DNA from: Anaerolineae bacterium
Lineage (GTDB): Bacteria; Chloroflexota; Anaerolineae; B4-G1
Assembly: GCA_030620125.1 (NCBI GenBank)
Contig: JAUXFI010000004.1
Location: 1-24,504 of the forward strand
Direction of reading: 5' to 3'
DNA: 24,504 bases
The notes under the pieces are model-generated. The model searched no databases, was not told the origin of the DNA, and saw nothing but the letters and a program-made list of their open reading frames with translations. The translations under genes were made by a program, and so were the position numbers. Below, piece after piece: positions 7,925 to 14,743 of the stretch. Every line of letters starts with the position of its first letter. Position 1 is the first letter of the stretch.

Positions 7925-9010
7925 TCAAGCCAGCCCAAATTCCTTATGAAACCACTCTGATAATTGCTCTCGCTCATCTGCTGGTTGGAATGAGGCCACT
8001 ACACCCATCAGGATAGTACGCTTGATCTGGTCCATCGTCGCTCCCATCGCCAGCATGACGACCAGATACTCGTCGGTAAGCGTCGTGTCGCTGACACTGG
8101 GATCATCGGTGTTGATCGTCACACGCAGGCCAAGCGCCAGCAGGTCGGGCAAAGGGTGCAGGCCAAGATGACGCGCGACTCCGGTCTGTAGATTGCTGGT
8201 CGGGCAAACCTCCAGCGTCACCTCCCGCTTGCAGATCAACCGCACCACATCCGAGTTCTCAATCGCGCGCACACCGTGCCCAATGCGCTGCGCCCCGAGC
8301 AATTCGATGGCCTCCCAGACATTCCGGGCCCCCCCGACCTCCCCAGCGTGTACCGTCACATTCAGCCCCTCCTCCCGCGCGCGCTGAAAGACTGGGGTAA
8401 AGACACGAGCCGGATACCTGGCTTCGTCACCCGCCAGATCCAGGCCGACCACGCCGTCGCTCCGATGAGCCAATGCGACGTCGGCAATCTGCGACGCCGT
8501 ATCCAGGTTCTCATCCCGGCCAATCTGCAAGATCAGGTTGACACGAAGCCCACAATCGCGCTGGGCACTGGCGACAGCACCGCACACCCAGCCGGTCACC
8601 TCATCGAGCGAGAACCCCTGCGCGCGGGCCAGCGCGACCGGGTTGAAACGCAATTCCAGGTACTTTATGTTATCGGCCGCCGCGTCGGCCACCGCTTCAT
8701 ACGCCACCCGCTCCACAGCCGCCTGGGTGGGATAAAAGCGCCGCAAAAGGCGGAACTTTTCGAGAAAACGCTGAAAACTCGGCTCCTCGTCCGTCACGGT
8801 GACGAAGGGACGCAGGTACTCGATGTCGTAACTGGGCAAGTCAATCCCATGCTCCTGAGCAATTTCGGCCAGGGTCTGGAGCCGCAGAGAGCCTTCCAGG
8901 TGACGGTGCAGGTCTACCTTCGGCAGGGCATATAGCTGGGCGCGCAAATCAGCCACAGCCACTGCCCGCTCTTCCTCACTATGCGCTTTCACGTTACTCG
9001 CAGCGCCCAT
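7925..9010 (-). CDS. add: Adenosine deaminase
   Basis: Zinc-dependent purine salvage enzyme that converts adenosine (and deoxyadenosine) to inosine in the cytoplasm; 361 aa, near the usual 330-350. The metal-binding HRHLEGS lies at 35-41 (H35, H37). Other family motifs are VTVHAGEVGG (218-227, catalytic E224), QRIGHGVRAI (241-250), VCPTSNLQTG (268-277) and INTDDPSVSDT (299-309, D302/D303). All expected ligands are present, so activity is likely. The close relative adenine deaminase usually reads differently around the HxHLxG segment, and adenosine is preferred here. The ATG at 9010 lacks a strong Shine-Dalgarno, because a palindrome (9024-9039) occupies the upstream space. The gene lies 71 bases after the histidine kinase and 18 bases before argS. 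Confidence 0.95.
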   Translation of the reverse strand: MGAASNVKAHSEEERAVAVADLRAQLYALPKVDLHRHLEGSLRLQTLAEIAQEHGIDLPSYDIEYLRPFVTVTDEEPSFQRFLEKFRLLRRFYPTQAAVERVAYEAVADAAADNIKYLELRFNPVALARAQGFSLDEVTGWVCGAVASAQRDCGLRVNLILQIGRDENLDTASQIADVALAHRSDGVVGLDLAGDEARYPARVFTPVFQRAREEGLNVTVHAGEVGGARNVWEAIELLGAQRIGHGVRAIENSDVVRLICKREVTLEVCPTSNLQTGVARHLGLHPLPDLLALGLRVTINTDDPSVSDTTLTDEYLVVMLAMGATMDQIKRTILMGVVASFQPADEREQLSEWFHKEFGLA

Positions 9011-9023
9011 TGTTCCACATCTC

Positions 9024-9039
9024 GGCGTCTGGAGACGCC
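9024..9039. repeat. 16-bp hairpin GGCGTCT-GG-AGACGCC upstream of add
   Basis: Perfect 7-bp arms GGCGTCT (9024-9030) and AGACGCC (9033-9039) with a 2-base spacer; it folds as a 6-bp stem with a TGGA loop. It occupies the short add-kinase gap close to the add start, with no T-tract. It may be a dispersed repeat or may affect add translation. Confidence 0.55.
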
Positions 9040-9081
9040 TCCTACACCTTCACGCAACCTGGTTTTGAGCAAGTACGTTCC

Positions 9082-12000
9082 CTATGTCTCTTGATCCTGA
9101 TACTTGGGAATCGTAAAATGGAACACGCTGCCCTCCCCCAGCTCACTTTCCACCCAGACCTGCCCCCCGTGAGCCTCCACGACACGCTTGACAATCGCCA
9201 AACCCAGCCCCGTGCCACCGAAACGCCGCTGAACAGAGCCATCTACCTGATAGAATCTCTCAAAAATCCGTTCCTGCTCATCCTCGGGGATGCCAACCCC
9301 CTGGTCAGAAACTGACACTCGCTCCATCGGCCCTGCGTCCTCGACAGTCACCACGATCTGTCCGCCATCGGGGCTGAACTTGATCGCGTTGCCCAACAAG
9401 CTATCGAATACCCGCAACAGCCTTCCCTCGTCCCCAGCCACTGACGGTAAACCATCTGGTAGGTTCGCCACCAGATCCAGCCCCGCCTGCTCAGCCGCAG
9501 CCGTACACCTCTGCATAACACACCGTGCCAGTTCGACCAGCGAGGCGCGTAATCTCTCGTCGGGCGATTGATCCGCCTGCTGCAAAGAAATGATGTCGCC
9601 CACTAACCGTATAACGGTGTCGGTTTTCTCGGCCACGATTTCGAGATACTCTTTCTGCTCGTCGGAGAGCGTATCTTTGTCGCCGGTCAGCAAAAGCTCT
9701 ACGTAGCCCTTTATAAACGTCAATGGGGTCCGCAATTCGTGCGAGATGTTCTGCACTATCTCGTCCTTGAACCGGTTGACCTCCTGCAATTCTGCATACG
9801 CCTCCGTCAGGCTCCTGGCCCGCCGCTCCAGGCTGGCATACAGTCGGGCGTTCTCAATAGCTATGGCTGCCTGGGCCGCTGCAATGGTGAGCAAGCGTTC
9901 GTCGGCTGCACTGAAAGCGTCTGGACGGTCACTGTCCACGGTAAGCGTACCAATCACCCGTTGCTGCACCCTCAACGGCACAGTCAAGAGCGACCGCACA
10001 GACGGGTCAAAGAAGATAAAGTCCTCCAATTCCAACGTATCAGGTACGTAAACCGGCGTAGCCTCAAGCGCCACGCGGCCCGCCACTCCCTCACCCAACC
10101 GCAGCCGAAAACCACGCTCCCACTTGACTTTGATACCCGCTGCCGCTCGAATCTCCAGCACATCGTTGGCTGGATCCAGGAGCGCGATAGAGCACGCCCG
10201 GCACCCCATTGCCTGCTTCAACGACCAGACGATGGAATCCAGTACCTCCTGAATATCAAGGCTCGTGTTCATCTGCCGGGCCAATTGGTAGAGAGCCGAC
10301 ACCTCCGTGAGCCGCTGCTCGGTCTCCCCATACAGGCGCGCGTTCTCGATGGCAACAGCCAATTGCCGGGCTACCGTGGTCATCAAACGCTCGTCGTCAG
10401 CGCTGAAAGCGTCGAGGTGAGAACTCGCCGCACCAATCACGCCGATAATACGATTTCCGACCACAAGCGGGACGACCAGCGCCGAGCGTACACCAGGAAC
10501 ACTCTTGACGTAGCGCAAGTCCTTCGCTACGTCACCCACTCGCAGTGAGGAGCCGTGTTCAGCGACCCACCCCTCGAGGCCCTGCCCCACACGCAACTCG
10601 ACTGGCTCGTCCCCCGCCTGGGCATCGTGCCCAAGAGGCTCCAGCACGCGCTGTTCTTCGTTGACCAGCAGCAAGCCCAGGTGCTCGCAACCCAGGCCCT
10701 GCTGGGCAACAGCCACGACGCGATCGGCGATCTCCTCCAACGCCAAGCTGGAGGTCGCGGCCAGCGCCACCTCGTGAAGCATGGTGAGTTTCTCCAGGCG
10801 GCGCCGCGTTTCCTCGTACAGACGAGCATTCGTGATCGCGACCGCCGCCTGTGAGGCCAGCAGTCCCAACACACGCAACTCGTCCGCATCAAAGACGTGA
10901 GGGCGCAGGTAAGCCACCGCCATCACCCCCACCGCACCTGCAGTCCCCAGCAATGGAAAGCCAGCGATCGCCTCCACGCCCAACTCCTGGGCCTCGGGCG
11001 AGGCAAAGTACGGGTGCTCACGAGCGTGATCAATGGACAATGAGCAGTCGGACTCGAGCACAGCCTGGGAAAAACGATCGGGCTGCTCCCACAGACTCAT
11101 CTCGGACGGCTCACCGCGCCACAACGCAGTTCCAAACGTGAGACTGCCATCCTCCGGCTCCTGGAGGAAAATGCGGACGTTGTCAGCGTCCACCAACTCT
11201 AGTGCATTGCGGGCCACCGAATCCAGAACCAGCCCTGTATCGAGCGACGAGAGCACGCGCAGAGTGGTTTCCTGCACGGCGGTCAGTTCCGCCACCCGCC
11301 GTTGGGTCTCCTCGTACAACCGGGCATTGTCAATAGCGGCGGACAGGTGGCCGGCCAATGCCTCCATGGCCCTTGCATCTTCCCGGCCAAAGGCCCCCCG
11401 TTCCAGGTGCTGGACGTCCAAGACACCGATCACCTCGTCGCCCCGTGCGATGGGTACCGCGAGCTCCGATCCCACCAACTCGGCGGTTGGCAAGAATGGC
11501 CGGTAGCGCGGCTCCTCAGAGACGTCGTTTGCCAGCAAGGTCTGTCCCGTCTCCGCGACCCACCCCACGATGCCTTCACCGAGGGCCTGGCGATAGCCAC
11601 ACGGCACGACCATCCTGTGTCCTCCAGCAATAGAGCGGAGCACAACCTCTTGGGTCGTCCTGTCAATCAGAAAAAGCGCGACGTTAAAGTAGGCAAAACT
11701 ACGTTGAATGGAGATGGCTGCCCTGTCCAGAATTTCGTTCAGCTTGAGCGTTGCCGTGGCATGCCGGGACACGTGGTCTATCAAGGCCAACTGAGCGGAA
11801 CGTTGTGTCTCGCCAGCGAATAGGCGAGCGCGTTCAACGGCGATGGCCGCCTGATCGGCCAGCAATCTCAGTATCCGCGTCTCGTCTTGAGCAAAGGAGT
11901 GAGAGGCGTCGAAAGCAACCGCCAACACGCCCAGGACGTGGTCCGCCCGACTGAGAGGCAGAGCAGCAAAAGCCTGCACGCCACGAGCCTGCCACTCACC

Positions 12001-12873
12001 CACGTTCAACCGCGAGGCCGCAAGGTCCTCCAGCAACACCTCCTCGCCACTGTGCGCCGCGCGCGCGATTGGCCCATCTCCCGGCGGAGAGCCGCCAACC
12101 GGCGCTTGCTCCCCATCCCTGCGCAACACTGTCGTGAAGAAAAGTTTCCCGTCCTCAACCTCGTACAGATGCACCTCTGCCCCAGAGGCGTTGGTCAACT
12201 CCAACACTGAGGAGAGAATGGCCTCCAACGCCGTCCCCAGGTCGAGAGTAGCTGCCACCTGCATACTGGACGCCTGCAACGTGGCCAACTCCTGCACCCG
12301 ATGGCGGATCTCTTCGAACAAACGGGCATTGTCGAGAGCAGCCCCAATCTGATCCGCAATGGCGGAGATAACCGTGACTTGATCAGGGCTAAAGTCGTAT
12401 GGCGCGTAACTCATCACGCCCAGCACACCCAGAACGCGGCCACGCGCGCGCATGGGGGCCAGGGCCATCGCCTGCACCTCTTCGTCACAGAACTCTGGGA
12501 TCACTACTCGGGGATCAGTGCTGATATCCCCCGTCACCACCGGCTGCCCGGTCTCCACCGCCAGGCCCGAGAGCCCCTGATGCCCAGGCACTCGAATGCC
12601 CTGACCGACGAAATCGTGCATGCGCCACCCGTGCTGTACACGGAAGACCAACTCGTTCGTGGCCTCGTCGAGTATAGAGATCGCCCCGGCCTCAACGTCC
12701 ACGACTTCCAGGGCTAGCCCCAGTGCTCGTTGCAGCATCTCATCCACGTCCAGCGTCGTGCTAGTCGTCGCAGCGACCGCGTTGAGGACAGACAAGGCTC
12801 GGCTGCAAGAGCGCATCTCCTGCTCCAGGTCACGGGAGGCAGCCGGCCCGTCTGGGGGCAATTGGTGCTTCAC
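9082..12873 (-). CDS. Six-GAF cytoplasmic sensor histidine kinase
   Basis: A soluble hybrid-free kinase of 1263 aa (1271 if the ATG at 12897 is used), with no membrane segment. Six tandem GAF domains lie at about 38-182, 208-349, 376-518, 544-684, 710-846 and 874-1010, each ending in an N(A)RLxEE-type signalling helix. HisKA follows with FKDEIVQNISHELRTPLTF (phospho-acceptor H1045). HATPase_c shows the N box LLGNAIKFSPDGG, the G1 box VSDQGVGIPEDEQERIFERF and the G2 box GGTGLGLAIVK. The ligands are unknown. The start is chosen as GTG at 12873 because it overlaps the upstream stop as GTGA, like the other coupled pairs here, and has AAGGA at 12883-12887. No response regulator is encoded in the window. 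Confidence 0.93.
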   Translation of the reverse strand: MKHQLPPDGPAASRDLEQEMRSCSRALSVLNAVAATTSTTLDVDEMLQRALGLALEVVDVEAGAISILDEATNELVFRVQHGWRMHDFVGQGIRVPGHQGLSGLAVETGQPVVTGDISTDPRVVIPEFCDEEVQAMALAPMRARGRVLGVLGVMSYAPYDFSPDQVTVISAIADQIGAALDNARLFEEIRHRVQELATLQASSMQVAATLDLGTALEAILSSVLELTNASGAEVHLYEVEDGKLFFTTVLRRDGEQAPVGGSPPGDGPIARAAHSGEEVLLEDLAASRLNVGEWQARGVQAFAALPLSRADHVLGVLAVAFDASHSFAQDETRILRLLADQAAIAVERARLFAGETQRSAQLALIDHVSRHATATLKLNEILDRAAISIQRSFAYFNVALFLIDRTTQEVVLRSIAGGHRMVVPCGYRQALGEGIVGWVAETGQTLLANDVSEEPRYRPFLPTAELVGSELAVPIARGDEVIGVLDVQHLERGAFGREDARAMEALAGHLSAAIDNARLYEETQRRVAELTAVQETTLRVLSSLDTGLVLDSVARNALELVDADNVRIFLQEPEDGSLTFGTALWRGEPSEMSLWEQPDRFSQAVLESDCSLSIDHAREHPYFASPEAQELGVEAIAGFPLLGTAGAVGVMAVAYLRPHVFDADELRVLGLLASQAAVAITNARLYEETRRRLEKLTMLHEVALAATSSLALEEIADRVVAVAQQGLGCEHLGLLLVNEEQRVLEPLGHDAQAGDEPVELRVGQGLEGWVAEHGSSLRVGDVAKDLRYVKSVPGVRSALVVPLVVGNRIIGVIGAASSHLDAFSADDERLMTTVARQLAVAIENARLYGETEQRLTEVSALYQLARQMNTSLDIQEVLDSIVWSLKQAMGCRACSIALLDPANDVLEIRAAAGIKVKWERGFRLRLGEGVAGRVALEATPVYVPDTLELEDFIFFDPSVRSLLTVPLRVQQRVIGTLTVDSDRPDAFSAADERLLTIAAAQAAIAIENARLYASLERRARSLTEAYAELQEVNRFKDEIVQNISHELRTPLTFIKGYVELLLTGDKDTLSDEQKEYLEIVAEKTDTVIRLVGDIISLQQADQSPDERLRASLVELARCVMQRCTAAAEQAGLDLVANLPDGLPSVAGDEGRLLRVFDSLLGNAIKFSPDGGQIVVTVEDAGPMERVSVSDQGVGIPEDEQERIFERFYQVDGSVQRRFGGTGLGLAIVKRVVEAHGGQVWVESELGEGSVFHFTIPKYQDQET

Positions 12874-13208
12874 TTGATCTTTTCCTTCAGTATCCATCCC
12901 CAGTAGTACCGCACGAGCACGAGAGCAAGGGTCACCCCTACGGCCAGAGGGATATGAAAGCTCACCAGAGCAAACCAGGGCTCCAGCAGAACGGGCGGCG
13001 CGAGGTGGGGCGCAAGATGCGCGGTACCCCGCATCACCTGGCTCATCGCAGCCAGGGTGACAAAACCACTGGCTACCAAAAACCAGCGATGATAGCCCGC
13101 CATCTTTGTCACTGCGTTCAAGCGCCGGCTAAAGTTGGCAAAAAGAAAACTCAGATAGACGATAGCCAGCAGCCCCGCAGGCCCCAGAGGTGTCGTTATG
13201 ACAATCAT
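12870..13208 (-). CDS. Small three-helix membrane protein in the KaiC-like/kinase operon
   Basis: A 112-aa hydrophobic protein of unknown function with three predicted membrane helices: about residues 6-26, 44-60 and 80-103. A basic stretch between helices 1 and 2 (RRLNAVTKMAGYHRW) probably faces the cytoplasm. The C-terminus YYWGWILKEKIK is basic. The ATG at 13208 overlaps the stop of the upstream membrane gene (ATGA), and its own stop overlaps the kinase start (GTGA), so the three genes are very likely translated in step. Sitting directly between another membrane protein and a soluble kinase, it may link a membrane signal to the kinase; that is inference from position only. Confidence 0.72.
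   Translation of the reverse strand: MIVITTPLGPAGLLAIVYLSFLFANFSRRLNAVTKMAGYHRWFLVASGFVTLAAMSQVMRGTAHLAPHLAPPVLLEPWFALVSFHIPLAVGVTLALVLVRYYWGWILKEKIK
12883..12887 (-). promoter_or_regulatory. Shine-Dalgarno deciding the histidine kinase start
   Basis: AAGGA on the minus strand, nine bases before the GTG at 12873. That GTG forms a GTGA overlap with the stop of the upstream membrane protein. The ATG at 12897 has only a weak TGGGG before it. Confidence 0.55.
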
Positions 13209-13507
13209 CGCCGCTCTCCAGTCATGAATTCCTGCAATCCAAAGCCAAACAAGCCAAGCAAGACACCACCGCTAAACAGCAGCAGATCGCCGATCGGCTG
13301 CCCAATGAACTCTACATCGGTCACGAGATACCATGTCACGCCGGCCGCCAGCAGCAATGACGGGATCACCAGAAAGTAATAGCCCACGCACTGGCCCGCG
13401 GTCTTTTCATAAAAATAGGCGATGCGCCACAAGAAAGCGACCAGTAGCCCAATGACAACCCACGAATAGACGGCCAATATGTACTGGATGTATTCGATTA
13501 CCCCCAT
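13205..13507 (-). CDS. Small three-helix membrane protein in the KaiC-like/kinase operon
   Basis: A 100-aa hydrophobic protein of unknown function with three predicted helices: about residues 8-28, 41-61 and 73-92. It starts MGVIEYIQYILAVYSWVVIG and ends FGLQEFMTGERR. One Cys (C40) lies in the first loop. The ATG at 13507 has GGAGG nine bases upstream on the minus strand. It follows the KaiC-like gene by 27 bases and overlaps the next membrane gene by four. No family was recognised. The pair of small membrane proteins is placed between a KaiC-like ATPase and a sensor kinase, suggesting a membrane component of one system. Confidence 0.72.
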   Translation of the reverse strand: MGVIEYIQYILAVYSWVVIGLLVAFLWRIAYFYEKTAGQCVGYYFLVIPSLLLAAGVTWYLVTDVEFIGQPIGDLLLFSGGVLLGLFGFGLQEFMTGERR

Positions 13508-13523
13508 ACGAGCCTGCCTCCAT

Positions 13524-13544
13524 CACGTCCCCATTCATCGCCGC
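13524..13544. repeat. 21-bp operon repeat, copy at the 3' end of the KaiC-like gene
   Basis: The plus strand reads CACGTC, then C, then CCATTCATCGCCGC. It matches 14334-14354 at 20 of 21 positions. On the minus strand it covers the last Arg-Arg codons and the TGA of the KaiC-like gene, and about 11 bases beyond. Confidence 0.7.
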
Positions 13545-14296
13545 ACAAAAGCCTCCACAAACGAGTCGATCATCCGCCGAGGGCTACCGCTCATAATCCC
13601 TTCCCGTCCTTCGAACGGCGCACGCACGTCAACGCCTCGTGAAGTGATCTCAAACTGACGGATACCCTTGTCGTGATCGCTGCCCCGCATCTTGAGGACC
13701 AGTAGCGCCTTACGGATGGCACTCTCGATCTCGACGTAGCGGAGAAGGATGTAGGCGTCAACGAGAAAACCAAAAGCATCGTCAGTCGCTTCGGTCTCGC
13801 CAATCAGGGCCATGTTCTCTCGCGTCAGCACGGCCGTCAGCCCCTCACGCTTCAATGAGTTGACGAATCCGTAGACAATGCTTCGCAGGCGCAATGGGTC
13901 CACACTCATGCGCTCAAAGTGCGAGAGGCTGTCCACCAGAATCCGTTTGGCGCCTATCTCCTGCACCAACCTTTCAATACGTCCGCCGACCTGTTCCAGG
14001 TCGGCCTTGCCGACCTCTGGGCTGGTCATAATCACACGCAGTTTCCCCTCCCGCTCTATCTGGCGAAAGTCCCACCCGAAACTGGCCGCGTCCCGGTAAT
14101 ACTGCTGCGGAAACTCCTCAAAGGTCAATATCAGGCCCGGCTCTCCGCAAGCCACAATACCATGGTAGATAAACTGCATCCCCAGTGTCGTCTTACCCGT
14201 ACCCGGCGCGCCTTCAACCAGATTGGCAGTCTGAGGCAAGAAACCTCCGCCCAGCATCTCATCCAGGCCCGGAATGCCTGTTTTTACCCGTTCCAT
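13535..14296 (-). CDS. Single-domain KaiC-like (RecA-superfamily) ATPase
   Basis: A 253-aa soluble ATPase with one KaiC domain, unlike the two-domain clock protein KaiC. Features in order: TGIPGLDEMLGGGFLPQTANL (family opening), Walker A GAPGTGKT (29-36), the catalytic Glu pair TFEEFP (58-63), Walker B RILVDSLSHF (118-127), and the KaiC-type strand LVLKMRGSDHDKGIRQFEI (199-217). The beta strand before Walker B and the LKMRGS motif argue for KaiC rather than RadA. Such single-domain proteins are widespread in archaea and Chloroflexota and have been proposed to act as signalling hubs. The ATG at 14296 has AGGAGG five bases upstream. Its neighbours are a winged-helix protein upstream and small membrane proteins plus a kinase downstream. 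A clock role is not supported, as no kaiA or kaiB is present. Confidence 0.9.
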   Translation of the reverse strand: MERVKTGIPGLDEMLGGGFLPQTANLVEGAPGTGKTTLGMQFIYHGIVACGEPGLILTFEEFPQQYYRDAASFGWDFRQIEREGKLRVIMTSPEVGKADLEQVGGRIERLVQEIGAKRILVDSLSHFERMSVDPLRLRSIVYGFVNSLKREGLTAVLTRENMALIGETEATDDAFGFLVDAYILLRYVEIESAIRKALLVLKMRGSDHDKGIRQFEITSRGVDVRAPFEGREGIMSGSPRRMIDSFVEAFVRR

Positions 14297-14333
14297 GAGC
14301 CCCTCCTCATATCCGCCTCATCCGTTCCATGCA

Positions 14334-14354
14334 CACGTCGCCATTCATCGCCGC
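14334..14354. repeat. 21-bp operon repeat, copy at the 3' end of the winged-helix gene
   Basis: It matches 13524-13544 at 20 of 21 positions (G instead of C at the seventh base). It spans the final Arg-Arg codons and stop of the winged-helix gene and the start of the gap before the KaiC-like gene. Confidence 0.7.
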
Positions 14355-14725
14355 GTCCCCCGGATGATGTGATAGATCGCCTTGACCCGGAATTGCCGGT
14401 CGTTGGACGCTTTCACAAACTGATCCAGTAATTCCCTGGTCTGGCGGTCTGGGGCCAACGAGTAAACGATCATGTCCCCCAACCGGTTTTCCTCCAACAC
14501 CCCATCCTGCGCCAGTTCGGCCAGTTCGCTGCGGATTGTCTCGGCACTACGACCAGCGTAGCGGGCGATGTTGTCCGCCGTGTCCGTGGTGTGGGGGTTA
14601 TCGTGGAAGAAGCGAATCAGATCCCACTTGACGAATGAGTTGACCTTCGTCTGCAAGAACTTGAGCAACTGAGGATCCATATCCGCCATGAGACGACCTG
14701 TCAGATCAAGTTCCATTTCGTCCAT
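14345..14725 (-). CDS. Winged-helix (wHTH) protein next to the KaiC-like ATPase
   Basis: A 126-aa soluble protein with a winged-helix DNA-binding fold. After a short acidic start (MDEMELDLTGRLMADMDPQ), residues about 26-90 hold VKWDLIRFFHDNPHTTDTAD, then IARYAGRSAETIRSELAEL as the recognition helix, and DGVLEENRLGDMIVYSLAPD as the wing. The C-terminal helix region ends IYHIIRGTRR. It is probably the regulator or DNA-linked partner of the KaiC-like ATPase encoded 48 bases downstream. The ATG at 14725 is chosen over a TTG at 14740 because AGGAGG (14731-14736) lies five bases before it and would otherwise be inside the coding sequence. It begins 18 bases after the secA stop, so read-through from secA is likely. 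Confidence 0.8.
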   Translation of the reverse strand: MDEMELDLTGRLMADMDPQLLKFLQTKVNSFVKWDLIRFFHDNPHTTDTADNIARYAGRSAETIRSELAELAQDGVLEENRLGDMIVYSLAPDRQTRELLDQFVKASNDRQFRVKAIYHIIRGTRR

Positions 14726-14730
14726 AATGT

Positions 14731-14736
14731 CCTCCT
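14731..14736 (-). promoter_or_regulatory. Shine-Dalgarno deciding the wHTH start
   Basis: AGGAGG on the minus strand, five bases before the ATG at 14725. It excludes the upstream TTG at 14740 as the likely start. Confidence 0.75.
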
Positions 14737-14743
14737 GCAAAGG

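Noticed and set aside
9739..10548. 269-codon plus-strand ORF opposite the histidine kinase
   Set aside because: Shadow of the repeated GAF coding pattern; no motif.
13535..14296. Circadian clock KaiC
   Set aside because: Only one KaiC domain and no kaiA or kaiB nearby, so it is called KaiC-like.
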